Assembly (NCBI GenBank): GCA_029553375.1
Contig: JAKPCH010000010.1
Coordinates: forward strand, 1 to 45,528
Direction: 5' to 3'
DNA length: 45,528 bases
Origin: Deltaproteobacteria bacterium
GTDB taxonomy: Bacteria > Desulfobacterota > Syntrophia > Syntrophales > UBA8958
Position 1 is the stretch's first letter. Each line of letters opens with the position of its first letter. Shown in pieces: positions 8,598-17,338 of this stretch. The notes beneath the pieces were generated by a model. The model did no database searches and was not told where the DNA came from. It worked only from the letters and a program-made list of their open reading frames with translations. A program made the translations under genes and the position numbers.

Positions 8598-9413
8598 TCA
8601 GATGTAGGTCCGCGCCCCTAAATACCTCTTGGCGTAATAAGAGGAATCAAGGGAGTCCACCCTGATCCTCTTGCCCCGGCCCGGGGCGTGGATGAAACGG
8701 TCACCGCCGATGTAGATGCCCACGTGGGAGACCTTGCGGCCCCCCGCCGTGGCGAAGAACACCAGGTCGCCCCGTTGGAGTTCTTCCCGGTCCACGGCCT
8801 CGCCGGCCTCGAACTGCTGGACCGATGTCCGGGGGAGGTCGAGGCCGTTGAGACGATAGACCGTCATGGTCAGGCCGCTGCAATCGAAACCCTCTTCGGC
8901 GTTCGTGCCCCCCCAGAGGTAGGGGACGCCGAGAAAGGTCCGGGAGGTCTTGACGATCTCCCCCCTGAGGTATGTCTCTCCCTTGACGCGGGCCTTGGCG
9001 ACGGCATAGTCCTCGGGCCTGACGATCTGGAAGTCTTCGATGACCCCCATGGATCTGAGGATCACGGCCAGGGTCTCGGCGTCCTCCCGTTTTTCCCAGT
9101 TACCGAAGGTGACCCGGTAGAGGCCCTTGTCCGTCACGAAATAGGTGGCGTCCAGACCCTTCTCTTTCAGGGTCTCGGTGAAGCGGGCGGCGTTTTGGGC
9201 GCTCTTGAAGGCCCCGGCCTGGACGGTGAAGCCCAGGCGGGGGATGGCCCTCTTTGCCTTTTCCCTGATCTTCGGACGCTCCAGACGGGCCGTTTTGCCC
9301 TTGGTCGCGTAGGGTTTCTTGGGGGTGCAGGCGCCGATCAAGAAGGCGAAACAGAGAAGAAGGGCCGCCGCGGCGACCAGGTATGAAAAAGGGCCTTCCC
9401 TCCGCGCCCTCAT
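8598..9413 (-). CDS. SPOR-domain and NlpC/P60 peptidoglycan endopeptidase lipoprotein
   Basis: From ATG 9413 the protein is 271 residues. It begins with a positively charged start and hydrophobic stretch ending in the lipobox LIGAC (Cys29), so it is probably a lipoprotein. A SPOR-like repeat (about 58-135; GFTVQAGAFKSAQNAARF) that usually binds denuded peptidoglycan is followed by an NlpC/P60 domain with catalytic Cys (FDCSGLTM), His (VSHVGIYIG) and a third polar residue (HAPG). It should cut peptide stems in the cell wall. The ATG overlaps the stop of the upstream methyltransferase gene (ATGA). A much longer upstream frame is low-complexity and antisense-like, so I rejected it. Confidence 0.88.
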   Translation of the reverse strand: MRARREGPFSYLVAAAALLLCFAFLIGACTPKKPYATKGKTARLERPKIREKAKRAIPRLGFTVQAGAFKSAQNAARFTETLKEKGLDATYFVTDKGLYRVTFGNWEKREDAETLAVILRSMGVIEDFQIVRPEDYAVAKARVKGETYLRGEIVKTSRTFLGVPYLWGGTNAEEGFDCSGLTMTVYRLNGLDLPRTSVQQFEAGEAVDREELQRGDLVFFATAGGRKVSHVGIYIGGDRFIHAPGRGKRIRVDSLDSSYYAKRYLGARTYI

Positions 9414-10597
9414 CCCTGGACGCTCAGGAGGAGGCCCTTGAGGTAACGACCCTCGGGGTGGGCCAGGTTCACGGGATGGTCGGCGCCGGGTCCAAGCCTG
9501 GCCAGGAGACTCACCCGGACCCTGGCGTCGGATGCCGCCTGCAGTACCACCCTCTCGAAGATGTCGGCCCCGACGGCATTGGAGCACGAGAAGGTGGCGA
9601 GGATCCCGCCCTTCCTTAGGATCCTGAAGGCCTGGAGGTTGATCTCCTTGTAGCCCCTCAGGGCCCGGGGGAGGTCCCCTCGGGAGGGGGCGAAGGCGGG
9701 GGGGTCGAGGATGACGAGGTCGAAGGGTTCCTTGACGGTCCTGAGGAAACCGAACATGTCGGCCCGGATGACGGGGTGATCGGAGGGGTCGAAGCAGTTG
9801 AGCCTCAGGTTTTCCAAGGCCGTCTCGCAGGCGGCGGGCGACGCCTCGACGGAGACGGTCCTCGCGGCCCCTCCCCGGCAGGCGTAAACGGAGAAGGCCC
9901 CCGTGTAGGAGAACCCGTTGAGGACCCTGCCGCCCGCGGCGAGGCGCTCCACGATCCGCCGGTTGGGACGCTGATCGAGGAAGAAGCCCGTCTTCTGGCC
10001 CGAGACGACGCTGACGAGGAAACGCAGACCCCTCTCCTTGATCTCGAGGTTCTCCGGCGGCGTTTCACCCCAGAGGGGGCCGACACGATCCTTCAGACCC
10101 TCGCGGCGCCGGGCGTGGCCTTCGCTTCGTTCGTAGATCCCCCTGACGGCCGTTTCAACGCGCAGGGCCCTGATGATCCCCTCACGTTGCCCCTCCATGC
10201 CCGCCGTTTCCAGGGAGACGACGGCGAAGTCGCCGTAGATATCCACGACAAGGCCGGGGAGGCCGTCGCCCTCGGCGTTGACCAGACGGAAGGCCGTCGT
10301 CTCCGGCGGGACGATACGGCGGCGCAGGCCGGCGGCGGCGGCAAGGCGCCGTCTCCAGAAATCGTCGTCGATGGGGTCCGTCGTTTTACGGGTAAGGACG
10401 CGGAAGACGATGTCCGAGGCTGGATTGAGGAAACCCAAGGCCAGGGCCTTACCCTCGGCGTCGCATAATCGGGCCACGGCCCCCGGGGGTGCGTCGCCTT
10501 TGATTTCCCTCACCGCCCCGGAGAATACCCAGGGATGACCCCTGAGGAGAGGACGCTCCCGCTGCGGCTTGAGGATGACCTCGGGGTAGGGGTTCAT
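9410..10597 (-). CDS. Class I SAM-dependent rRNA methyltransferase, RlmI family
   Basis: At 395 residues this matches the RlmI-type 23S rRNA cytosine-C5 methyltransferases. An N-terminal PUA-like RNA-binding domain (about 1-80; LLRGHPWVFSGAV) is followed by a Rossmann methyltransferase with VLNGFSYTGAFSVYA (SAM binding), the catalytic-loop motif LDPPAFAPSRGD and ATFSCSNAV containing the catalytic cysteine. Modification of 23S rRNA (C1962 in E. coli) is expected from the family. It is the first gene of a two-gene unit with the NlpC/P60 lipoprotein and is divergent from glnS. Confidence 0.88.
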   Translation of the reverse strand: MNPYPEVILKPQRERPLLRGHPWVFSGAVREIKGDAPPGAVARLCDAEGKALALGFLNPASDIVFRVLTRKTTDPIDDDFWRRRLAAAAGLRRRIVPPETTAFRLVNAEGDGLPGLVVDIYGDFAVVSLETAGMEGQREGIIRALRVETAVRGIYERSEGHARRREGLKDRVGPLWGETPPENLEIKERGLRFLVSVVSGQKTGFFLDQRPNRRIVERLAAGGRVLNGFSYTGAFSVYACRGGAARTVSVEASPAACETALENLRLNCFDPSDHPVIRADMFGFLRTVKEPFDLVILDPPAFAPSRGDLPRALRGYKEINLQAFRILRKGGILATFSCSNAVGADIFERVVLQAASDARVRVSLLARLGPGADHPVNLAHPEGRYLKGLLLSVQG

Positions 10598-10650
10598 GAA
10601 AGCCCCTTAGCAGAATCGGGCGGAGAAGGGAATGTCCTTGACGGAAGGCG

Positions 10651-10679
10651 TTGACATCGTGGGGCGGACCCCCTATACT
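10651..10679 (+). promoter_or_regulatory. Sigma-70 promoter of glnS
   Basis: TTGACA (10651-10656) and TATACT (10674-10679) are separated by 17 bp, which is near consensus. Transcription would begin about 40 bp before the glnS ATG. Confidence 0.85.
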
Positions 10680-10728
10680 TCCGCACGGCCGGGGCCGCGG
10701 AAGAGCCCCGGCGGGAAGGAGCCCAGCC

Positions 10729-12405
10729 ATGACACCACAAGAGACGCCGGCCACGACGGATTTTATTCGCGAGATCATCGACGAGGACCTGAGGCGGGGA
10801 AGGCACAAGAGGATCGTCACCCGCTTTCCCCCCGAGCCGAACGGTTATCTCCACATCGGTCACGCCAAGAGCGTGTGCCTGAACTTCGGCATCGCCGCCC
10901 AGTACGGGGGCTTGTGCAATCTCAGGATGGACGACACGGACCCCAGCGGCGAGTCCCTGGAATACGTCCAGTCCATCATCGACGACGTCCGCTGGTTGGG
11001 GTTCGACTGGCAGGACCGTCTCTATTTCGCTTCCGACTACTTCGAACGCCTCTACGAGTACGCCGTCCGCCTCATCGAGAAGGGCAAGGCCTACGTCTGC
11101 GCCCTGACCCCCGATGAGATGAGGGAGTACCGGGGGACCCTGACGGAACCAGGTCGGGAGAGCCCCTGGCGGAACCGTCCCGTGGAGGAGAACCTCGATC
11201 TCTTCCGGAGGATGAGGGCCGGTGAGTTCGCCGACGGCGAGTTGGTCCTGCGGGCGAAGATCGACATGGCCTCCCCCAACATCGTCATGCGTGACCCCAT
11301 CATCTACCGCATCAAGAGGACCCCCCACTACCGGACGGGCAACGACTGGGTCATCTATCCCATGTACGATTTCGCCCACTGCCTGTCGGACTACATTGAG
11401 GGAATCACCCATTCCATCTGCACCCTCGAGTTCGAGAACAACCGGCCCCTCTACGACTGGATCCTGGAGGAGCTCGTGGAGGAGCCGCGGCCCCGGCAGA
11501 TCGAGTTCGCCCGCCTCAACGTGAGCTACACCGTTCTCAGCAAGAGACGCCTCATCGAGATGGTGGAGGGGGGCGTCGTTTCGGGCTGGGACGATCCCCG
11601 TATGCCCACGGTGGCCGGGATGCGGCGCCGCGGCTTCACGGCGGCGGCGATCAGGGACTTTGCCGCCAAGATCGGGGTGGCGAAGAAGGACAACCTGGTG
11701 GACGTGGCCCTCCTTGAGGCCTGCGTGCGGGACGACCTCAACGAGAAGGCCCCCCGGGTCATGGGGGTCCTCAACCCCCTGCGCCTCGTCATCGACAACT
11801 ACCCCGAGGGCAAGGTAGAGGAGGTGGAGTGCCCCAACCATCCCCGGAGGCCCGAGATGGGATCCCGCCGCGTCCCCTTCTCCCGCGTCCTTTATATCGA
11901 AAGGGATGACTTCATGGAGGACCCGCCGAAGAAATACAAGCGCCTCGGCCCCGGCCGGCAGGTGAGGCTGCGCAACGCCTATCTCGTCCGCCACGCGGGG
12001 ACCGTGAAGGACGAAAAGACGGGTGAGGTCAAGGAGATTCATTGCCTCTACGACCCCGATTCCCTCATGGGAACGGCGGGGGAGGATCGGAAGGGGGAGG
12101 GGGTGATCCACTGGGTATCGGCCCCCCACGCCCTGGAGGCCGAGGTCCGCCTCTACGACCGTCTCTTCACCGTAGCCGATCCCGGCGCCCGGGAGGATTA
12201 TCTTTCCTTGATCAATCCCGATTCCCTGATCTTGCTGACAGGCTGCCTGGTGGAGAGGAGCCTTGGGGGGGCAAAACCGGGCGATACGTTCCAGTTCGAA
12301 CGCCTGGGCTACTTCCGCGTAGATAAGGACGCGACGGAGGAAAGACTGGTCTTCAACCGCGTCGTCCCCCTGAGGGACTCGTGGAGTAAGATCGCTGCCC
12401 GTTGA
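10729..12405 (+). CDS. glnS: Glutaminyl-tRNA synthetase
   Basis: The 558-residue protein is close in length to E. coli GlnRS (554). It has the class I HIGH signature ([12 protein letters not shown], residues 42-45), the KMSKS equivalent VLSKRR and the GlnRS block WDDPRMPT followed by [13 protein letters not shown]. The C-terminal beta-barrel anticodon-binding domains are complete. It charges tRNA-Gln directly with glutamine, so this organism need not rely only on GatCAB for Gln-tRNA. ATG 10729 has an AAGGAG site; an upstream GTG/TTG extension would overlap the promoter. It has its own promoter and terminator and stands alone. Confidence 0.95.
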   Translation: MTPQETPATTDFIREIIDEDLRRGRHKRIVTRFPPEPNGYLHIGHAKSVCLNFGIAAQYGGLCNLRMDDTDPSGESLEYVQSIIDDVRWLGFDWQDRLYFASDYFERLYEYAVRLIEKGKAYVCALTPDEMREYRGTLTEPGRESPWRNRPVEENLDLFRRMRAGEFADGELVLRAKIDMASPNIVMRDPIIYRIKRTPHYRTGNDWVIYPMYDFAHCLSDYIEGITHSICTLEFENNRPLYDWILEELVEEPRPRQIEFARLNVSYTVLSKRRLIEMVEGGVVSGWDDPRMPTVAGMRRRGFTAAAIRDFAAKIGVAKKDNLVDVALLEACVRDDLNEKAPRVMGVLNPLRLVIDNYPEGKVEEVECPNHPRRPEMGSRRVPFSRVLYIERDDFMEDPPKKYKRLGPGRQVRLRNAYLVRHAGTVKDEKTGEVKEIHCLYDPDSLMGTAGEDRKGEGVIHWVSAPHALEAEVRLYDRLFTVADPGAREDYLSLINPDSLILLTGCLVERSLGGAKPGDTFQFERLGYFRVDKDATEERLVFNRVVPLRDSWSKIAAR

Positions 12406-12446
12406 CGGGACCGCCGGCCTTTTGCCCGTGGGTCTTCGATAAAGAA

Positions 12447-12482
12447 AAAGGGCGATCGCACCGACGATCGCCCTTTGTTTTC
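12447..12482. terminator. Bidirectional Rho-independent terminator between glnS and tRNA-Leu
   Basis: GGGCGATCG (12450-12458) and CGATCGCCC (12465-12473) form a 9-bp stem, extendable by AAA/TTT, with a 6-nt loop. TTTGTTTT follows on the plus strand (for glnS), and the reverse strand gives CTTTTTCTTT (for the tRNA). Confidence 0.9.
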
Positions 12483-12483
12483 A

Positions 12484-12570
12484 TGGTGCCGAAGTCGGGA
12501 CTTGAACCCGAACGGGCGTGGCCCACTACCCCCTCAAGATAGCGTGTCTACCAATTTCCACCACTTCGGC
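12484..12570 (-). tRNA. tRNA-Leu (anticodon GAG)
   Basis: Read on the minus strand the 87-nt gene starts GCCGAAG, pairs with CTTCGGC at the acceptor end and carries an encoded CCA (12484-12486). The anticodon stem-loop is CTATC-TTGAGGG-GGTAG, giving anticodon GAG. A long variable arm (GGGC-CAC-GCCC) typical of class II leucine tRNAs and a TTCAAGT T-loop are present. It reads CUC/CUU codons. It has its own promoter and terminator. Confidence 0.95.
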
Positions 12571-12581
12571 CTTTTTTCTGT

Positions 12582-12610
12582 CCTTTACAACCTTGCCGTA
12601 AGTTTGTCAA
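12582..12610 (-). promoter_or_regulatory. Promoter of tRNA-Leu
   Basis: On the minus strand TTGACA (12605-12610) precedes TAAAGG (12582-12587) by 17 bp. The tRNA 5' end lies 11 bp downstream of the -10 box, so the primary transcript would have a very short leader. Confidence 0.7.
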
Positions 12611-12635
12611 CGGGAAAGAGGGGGTCTTCCCCCTC
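12611..12635 (-). terminator. Probable terminator after secG
   Basis: On the minus strand GAGGGGG-AAGA-CCCCCTC (12618-12635) forms a 7-bp G/C-rich stem followed by TTTCCCG. It starts 20 bp past the secG stop and just before the tRNA promoter. The T-run is short, so termination may be partial. Confidence 0.55.
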
Positions 12636-12654
12636 CTCCCCATTCCTTACGCCT

Positions 12655-13008
12655 CTATTTGGGCGCTACGGGCGCCGGGGGAGGAGGTGTCCCCTGGGTC
12701 TGGCCGGCCGCCGGCGGCGCCGGGGCCGTGGGGGCCGGTGCCGAGACGGGGGGCTTGACCGGTTTCACCATGGAGCCCCCCTTCTGGGTGGCGAGGTAGG
12801 AAAGCCCCAGGGATGTGAGCATGAAGATCACGGCGATGACGGTGGTCATCTTGCCGAGGAAGGTCCCCGGACCGCTGCTGCCGAAGATCGTCTGGCTCGA
12901 GCCGCCGAAGACGGCCCCCATGTTGGCTCCCCGCCCCGCCTGGAGGAGGACCACCAGGATCAGGGCGACGCAGACCAGGACGTGCAGGATCGTGAAGAAT
13001 ATGTGCAT
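12655..13008 (-). CDS. secG: Preprotein translocase subunit SecG
   Basis: This 117-residue protein has two hydrophobic helices (about 2-22 and 53-73) with the SecG signature VVLLQAGRGANMGAVFGGSSQTIFG-like loop between them (key: LLQ, GRG, FGG). A Pro/Ala-rich tail follows (about 80-117). SecG assists SecYE in protein export. It follows tpiA by 9 bp, the usual tpiA-secG order of many bacteria. Confidence 0.93.
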   Translation of the reverse strand: MHIFFTILHVLVCVALILVVLLQAGRGANMGAVFGGSSQTIFGSSGPGTFLGKMTTVIAVIFMLTSLGLSYLATQKGGSMVKPVKPPVSAPAPTAPAPPAAGQTQGTPPPPAPVAPK

Positions 13009-13017
13009 CTCAAACCC

Positions 13018-13767
13018 TCAATAATTAGCGATGGCGCTGAAGGAGGCCACGGACAGGGAGGCGCCGCCCACGAGGGCACCGTCTATGTCGTTCATGGCCA
13101 TGAGGCCCCTTACGTTCTGGGCCGTGACGCTGCCGCCGTAGATGATCCGTGCCGCAGCCGCGGCCTCCCCTCCGAAGAGCTCGCCGATGAGGGACCGCAG
13201 GAAGAGATGGACTTCCTGGGCTTGATCGGGTGAGGCCGTCCGGCCCGTACCGATGGCCCACACGGGCTCATAGGCGACAACGGTGGAGGTCATATCACCG
13301 GCCGAGCAATCCTGCAAGGCCTCTTTTACCTGTCTCGCCACGACGGAGAAGGTCGATCCCCTCTCCCGTTCCTCCAGGGTCTCACCGACACAGAGGATGG
13401 GTCTCATGCCGGCCTCAAGGACCGCCGTCACCTTGTTCCTGATGAAGAGGTCCGTCTCGTGGAAGTAAAGGCGCCTCTCCGAGTGACCGACGATGACGTA
13501 GGAACAGCCGGCCTCGGCGAGCATGGGCGCGGACACCTCCCCCGTGAACGCCCCCGCCTGCCGGTCGTGGCAGTTCTGGGCGGCCAACCCGATGGCCGTG
13601 CCCATTAATGCCTCCCGCACGGCCGTTAAGGAGACGAAGGGCGGCGCCACCACCGTTTCCCGATCCGGGCGGGCAGCGACGGCGTGGGCCAGGGACCGGG
13701 CGAAACCCCCGGCCTCGCCGGGGGTCTTGTTCATCTTCCAGTTTCCGACGATGAGGGTCCTTCTCAT
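13018..13767 (-). CDS. tpiA: Triosephosphate isomerase
   Basis: The 249-residue protein is full length. It carries the N-terminal GNWKMN with catalytic Lys, IVGHSERR with the catalytic His, and AYEPVWAIGTG with the catalytic Glu and hinge of the flexible loop; the phosphate-binding GGS lies near IIYGGSV. It interconverts dihydroxyacetone phosphate and glyceraldehyde 3-phosphate. It follows gap by 3 bp; phosphoglycerate kinase, often found between them, is missing here. Confidence 0.95.
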   Translation of the reverse strand: MRRTLIVGNWKMNKTPGEAGGFARSLAHAVAARPDRETVVAPPFVSLTAVREALMGTAIGLAAQNCHDRQAGAFTGEVSAPMLAEAGCSYVIVGHSERRLYFHETDLFIRNKVTAVLEAGMRPILCVGETLEERERGSTFSVVARQVKEALQDCSAGDMTSTVVAYEPVWAIGTGRTASPDQAQEVHLFLRSLIGELFGGEAAAAARIIYGGSVTAQNVRGLMAMNDIDGALVGGASLSVASFSAIANY

Positions 13768-13770
13768 CCC

Positions 13771-14778
13771 CTACATTCTTTTGCCCATGTGAACCGCCAG
13801 GTCGATCATCCGGCAGGCGAAGCCGCTCTCGTTGTCGTACCAGGCGAAGACCTTGACGAAGTTCCCGTCGATGACGTTGGTCAGGGGCGCATCGACGATG
13901 GAGGAGTAGGGACTGCTCGTGAAGTCCACGGAGACGAGCTCCTCCTCACAGTAGGCCATGATGCCCTTCAGGGGCCCCTCCGCCGCCGCCTTGAGGGCCC
14001 CGTTGACCTCGGGGATGGTGACGGGGCGGGAGACCTCCACGGCCAGATCTACCAAAGAGACATTGGGGGTGGGTACCCGGAGGGCCAGGCCGTCCAGTTT
14101 GCCCTTCAAATCCGGTATGACCTCCGCCACGGTCCGGGCCGCCCCCGTCGTCGTCGGGACGATGGAGAGGGCCGCCGCCCTCGCCCGGCGCAGATCCTTG
14201 TGGGACCCGTCGAGGAGGCGCTGGTCCATGGTGTAGGCGTGGACGGTGGTCATCAGGCCCCTCACGACGCGGAAGGAATCGTGCAACACCTTGACTACGG
14301 GCGCCAAGCAGTTGGTCGTGCAGGAGGCGTTGGAGACGATGTGGTGTTTGTCGGGCTGGTAGGTGTCCTCGTTGACCCCCACGACGAAGGTCCCGTCCAC
14401 CCCCTTGCCGGGGGCGGCGATGATTACCTTCTTGGCCCCCGCCGCGATGTGGCCCGAGACCTCGTCCTTTTTCCTGAACTTACCCGTTGATTCGAGGACG
14501 ATGTCCACGCCGAGGGATTTCCAGGGAAGGGCGGTGAGGTCCCCCGTGACCCCCGTGACGACGATCTTCTTGCCCCCCACGTAGAGACAATCGTCGCCCG
14601 CCTTCACCTCGGCGGGGAACTTGCCGTGGACGGAGTCGTAGCGCAACAGATGCGCCAGGATGTCCGGTTTCGCCCGGGAGTTGACGGCCACGATCTCGAT
14701 CTCTTCCCGGTCCAGGCAGGCCCGCACGAGGTAACGTCCCACCCTGCCGAATCCGTTTATCGCCGCTCTGATTGCCAT
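13771..14778 (-). CDS. gap: Glyceraldehyde-3-phosphate dehydrogenase, type I
   Basis: At 335 residues this is a full-length phosphorylating GAPDH. It has INGFGRVGR at the N-terminus, the active-site SNASCTTNC with catalytic Cys153, and the inorganic-phosphate region TGAARTV. The residue after the conserved AVN that is normally Asp (NAD selectivity) is Ser34, followed by Arg35 (AVNSRAKPD). In other GAPDHs loss of this Asp goes with NADP use, so dual or NADP specificity is possible. It heads the gap-tpiA-secG transcript behind a strong promoter. Confidence 0.94.
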   Translation of the reverse strand: MAIRAAINGFGRVGRYLVRACLDREEIEIVAVNSRAKPDILAHLLRYDSVHGKFPAEVKAGDDCLYVGGKKIVVTGVTGDLTALPWKSLGVDIVLESTGKFRKKDEVSGHIAAGAKKVIIAAPGKGVDGTFVVGVNEDTYQPDKHHIVSNASCTTNCLAPVVKVLHDSFRVVRGLMTTVHAYTMDQRLLDGSHKDLRRARAAALSIVPTTTGAARTVAEVIPDLKGKLDGLALRVPTPNVSLVDLAVEVSRPVTIPEVNGALKAAAEGPLKGIMAYCEEELVSVDFTSSPYSSIVDAPLTNVIDGNFVKVFAWYDNESGFACRMIDLAVHMGKRM

Positions 14779-14848
14779 GATTCACCTCCGGATGTAGATC
14801 TCTCCCCCCTTGCCTGCCCCCCGCGGCCCCGGCCGGGCCGCCGTCGGC

Positions 14849-14877
14849 TCTATAGCCTCGATTTCATAATTAGTCAA
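14849..14877 (-). promoter_or_regulatory. Sigma-70 promoter of gap-tpiA-secG
   Basis: On the minus strand TTGACT (14872-14877) and TATAGA (14849-14854) are 17 bp apart. The leader to the gap ATG is about 65 nt. The -35 box lies about 20 bp beyond the end of nth. Confidence 0.8.
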
Positions 14878-14896
14878 TGTTTTTATCTCAAAGGCC

Positions 14897-15553
14897 TCAG
14901 CGGCTCCTCGTGACACCCACCCTTTCGCAGAGGGGAACCACGGGACAGCGGCTGCAGTGAGGGGAGACGGGGAGGCAGACGGTCCTCCCGAAGGCGACGA
15001 GGAGACCGTTGATGACCTTCCAGAAGCGCCGGGGGAGATGCCGGCGGAGGGCCGCCTCGGTCTCGTCGGGCCGTCGCGTGGAGACGTAGCCCAGGCGGTT
15101 GACGATGCGGTGAACGTGGGTGTCCACGCAGATGGCCGGTTTGTCGAAGCCCTGGGCCAGGACGAGGTTGGCCGTCTTGCGCCCTACGCCTGGTAGGGAC
15201 AGGAGCTTTTCCATGTCCGCCGGGACCCGGCCGTCGAAGCGTTCCCTGAGGTGCCGGCAGACGGCGCGGATGGTGGCGGCCTTGTGGCGGTAGAAACCGA
15301 CGGGATAGATGGCCCGGCTGATCTCCTCCTCCGTGAGGGCCAGGATCCCCTCGGGTGTCTTGGCCAGGGAGAAGAGGCGCTCCGCCGCCTTCTCCGTCAC
15401 CTCGTCCTTCGTACGGAGGCTGAGGAGGGTGGCGATAAGGATCAAAAAGGGGTCTGGGTCCCGTTCCTTCAGGCGGTCCACCACGGGAGGCTCCGTATCC
15501 CCCAGGGACGCTTCGATGAGACCGATGACCCTCGATATGCGGCGGTTATCCAA
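14897..15553 (-). CDS. nth: Endonuclease III (DNA glycosylase/AP lyase)
   Basis: From the TTG at 15551-15553 the protein is 218 residues, the usual size. It has the helix-hairpin-helix LPGVGRKTANLVL with catalytic Lys126, VDTHVHRIVNRLG with catalytic Asp144, and the C-terminal [4Fe-4S] loop C-x6-C-x2-C-x5-C (Cys193, 200, 203, 209). It removes oxidised pyrimidines and cleaves abasic sites. The usual SAQTTD is SLRTKD here. The TTG start, 5 bp past the fdhE stop, is chosen because homology begins there; no ATG or GTG is available before an upstream extension that is antisense-like. Confidence 0.9.
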   Translation of the reverse strand: MDNRRISRVIGLIEASLGDTEPPVVDRLKERDPDPFLILIATLLSLRTKDEVTEKAAERLFSLAKTPEGILALTEEEISRAIYPVGFYRHKAATIRAVCRHLRERFDGRVPADMEKLLSLPGVGRKTANLVLAQGFDKPAICVDTHVHRIVNRLGYVSTRRPDETEAALRRHLPRRFWKVINGLLVAFGRTVCLPVSPHCSRCPVVPLCERVGVTRSR

Positions 15554-15558
15554 CCGTC

Positions 15559-16404
15559 TTACTCGTAGCCCTCTTCGCTGGCCAGGATGTCGAGGTGGAT
15601 GGTGGTGATGTCCTCCACATCGAGGTCGGCCTCCTCCTTGGTATGACGGAAGTCGATGATCTTTATATAGCGCCGGCATTCGTTGCAGACGTCCACGCGG
15701 TACCGCTCATCGTCCTCCACGGTGAAGTAGGCCAGGGTCTGCTGTTCCTCGTTGCCGCAGAAGGGGCACTTGATGCGTTTGTACGGCCACTCGATGCCGC
15801 ACTGGTTGCAGAAGAGGTACCTTTTCCCCTCCTCGTCCTTGATCTCCCCGATCTTGGGTTCCTTGCCGCAGATGGGGCAGTAGCCCTCGGACCACCCATA
15901 GCGGGTTACGGCCTCGCCGTACTTCTGTACCACCCTCTCCAGGGCGGGGCGGAGGCACTCCTCGAGGAACATGTCGATGAGGTCGAAGGCGTCTTGGCTC
16001 TCGTCCCCTTCCGCCTCCTCCTGATCCTCCTCGGTGTAGGGACCGAAGAAGGCGTCGAGGACCATTTCCTTGAAGTCCACCTCTCCCTTTTCAATCCGTT
16101 GGGCCAGCTCCCTCGTTTCGCCCGGGGCACGCTTCTCCGCGATGCTCAAGAGATCGAGGAAATAGGCCTTGGGTTTTTCTATGTCGAAATCGGCCGTGGC
16201 GAAGTCGATGAGGGGGAGTCCCCCCTTGACCTTCTCCGGTACGAGGCGCTCGTCGACGGGGAAGATGATCTCCGTTACGGCCTGGCGATGTTTTTCCCTC
16301 AGGATGAGGACCTCTTCGAGGATGTCGAGGATCTCCTCGTAATGGGGGCTTACGGCCTTGTAGGACTCTATGGTCTTGAGGCTATCTTTCAGCATTTTCG
16401 CCAT
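15559..16404 (-). CDS. fdhE: Formate dehydrogenase accessory protein FdhE
   Basis: The 281-residue protein is acidic and helical in its N-terminal half. Its C-terminal half has four CxxC pairs (CPIC, CNQC, CPFC, CNEC), the iron-binding rubredoxin-like part of FdhE. FdhE is needed for maturation of membrane or soluble formate dehydrogenases, so such an enzyme should be encoded elsewhere. ATG 16404 has AAGGAG upstream; a longer frame to 16464 would overlap the -35 box. It is co-transcribed with nth, a chance-looking pairing. Confidence 0.88.
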   Translation of the reverse strand: MAKMLKDSLKTIESYKAVSPHYEEILDILEEVLILREKHRQAVTEIIFPVDERLVPEKVKGGLPLIDFATADFDIEKPKAYFLDLLSIAEKRAPGETRELAQRIEKGEVDFKEMVLDAFFGPYTEEDQEEAEGDESQDAFDLIDMFLEECLRPALERVVQKYGEAVTRYGWSEGYCPICGKEPKIGEIKDEEGKRYLFCNQCGIEWPYKRIKCPFCGNEEQQTLAYFTVEDDERYRVDVCNECRRYIKIIDFRHTKEEADLDVEDITTIHLDILASEEGYE

Positions 16405-16435
16405 TTTACTTTCTCTCCTTCGAATTTTTCCCGCT

Positions 16436-16464
16436 CCTATATCCCCTTTGGGCGACGACATCAA
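16436..16464 (-). promoter_or_regulatory. Probable promoter of fdhE-nth
   Basis: On the minus strand TTGATG (16459-16464) and TATAGG (16436-16441) are 17 bp apart, about 30 bp before the fdhE start. The opposite strand has TTGACT at 16496-16501 facing uppP but without a convincing -10 box. Confidence 0.6.
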
Positions 16465-16531
16465 GGCCTATTTTCCCCCCGTCACCCCTTTTTTGTTGAC
16501 TTGAACCCCCCGATCTGGAAGAAGGGGCGCC

Positions 16532-17299
16532 ATGGATCTCATGGACGCCCTCATTCTCGGTCTTGTGGAAGGAGTGTCGGAATTCCTGCCCATCTCTTCC
16601 ACGGGGCACCTGATCCTGGCCTCCTCCCTCCTGGGACTGGAACCGACGGACTTTCTCAAGAGCTTCGAGATCGCCATCCAGGTGGGGGCCATCCTCTCCG
16701 TCGTGTCCCTCTATTGGCGGGATCTCATGGTGAACCAAAAGATCATCAAACGCCTCTTCGTGGCCTTCCTCCCCACGGGCGTCGTGGGCCTGACGGTCTA
16801 CCGCGTCGTCAAGTCCTATCTTCTCGGTTCCACCCAGGTGGTCTTGTGGTCCCTCCTCCTGGGGGGGGTCTTCCTCGTCGTCTTCGAGAGATTCTACCGG
16901 GAAGGCGCCAGCGCCGTCGGGAGGACGGAGGAGATCTCCTACCGCCAGGCCTTCCTCATCGGCTGTTTCCAGGCCATCGCCATGATCCCCGGCGTCTCCC
17001 GGGCGGCGGCCACCATCGTCGGGGGACTGATCCTCGGCCTGAAGAGGAAGACCATCGTCGAGTTTTCCTTCCTCCTCGCCGTGCCGACCATGGCGGCGGC
17101 CACGGCGTACGACCTCTTAAAGAGCGCCCCCGCCTTCTCGTGGGACCAGATGGGTCTCCTCGCGGCGGGTTTCGTCTCCTCCTTCATCGTGGCCCTCCTG
17201 AGCATCAAGTTCCTCCTGCGGTACATCGAGACCCACACCTTCATCCCCTTCGGCATCTATCGCATCGCCCTCGTTGTCGTGTGGGTCCTCCTCCTGTAA
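16532..17299 (+). CDS. uppP: Undecaprenyl-diphosphate phosphatase
   Basis: This 255-residue polytopic membrane protein has the two BacA/UppP motifs, EGVSEFLPISSTGH near the N-terminus and PGVSRAAATI (about residue 155), which form the active site. It dephosphorylates undecaprenyl diphosphate to recycle the lipid carrier for peptidoglycan and surface polysaccharides. The second motif reads PGVSRAA instead of the commoner PGTSRSG. It is monocistronic by position, divergent from fdhE. Confidence 0.92.
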   Translation: MDLMDALILGLVEGVSEFLPISSTGHLILASSLLGLEPTDFLKSFEIAIQVGAILSVVSLYWRDLMVNQKIIKRLFVAFLPTGVVGLTVYRVVKSYLLGSTQVVLWSLLLGGVFLVVFERFYREGASAVGRTEEISYRQAFLIGCFQAIAMIPGVSRAAATIVGGLILGLKRKTIVEFSFLLAVPTMAAATAYDLLKSAPAFSWDQMGLLAAGFVSSFIVALLSIKFLLRYIETHTFIPFGIYRIALVVVWVLLL

Positions 17300-17338
17300 A
17301 AAGCGAAAGGGCCTACGCAGTGCAAACGGTATTTCCCT

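Noticed and set aside
9414-9587. N-terminal extension of the NlpC/P60 lipoprotein
   Set aside because: The extra 58 residues are Arg/Pro/Gly-rich and overlap the upstream methyltransferase gene; the lipobox start at 9413 is better.
10594-12129. Open frame of 511 codons on the minus strand opposite glnS
   Set aside because: glnS is certain, and this frame has no ribosome site, domain or plausible composition.
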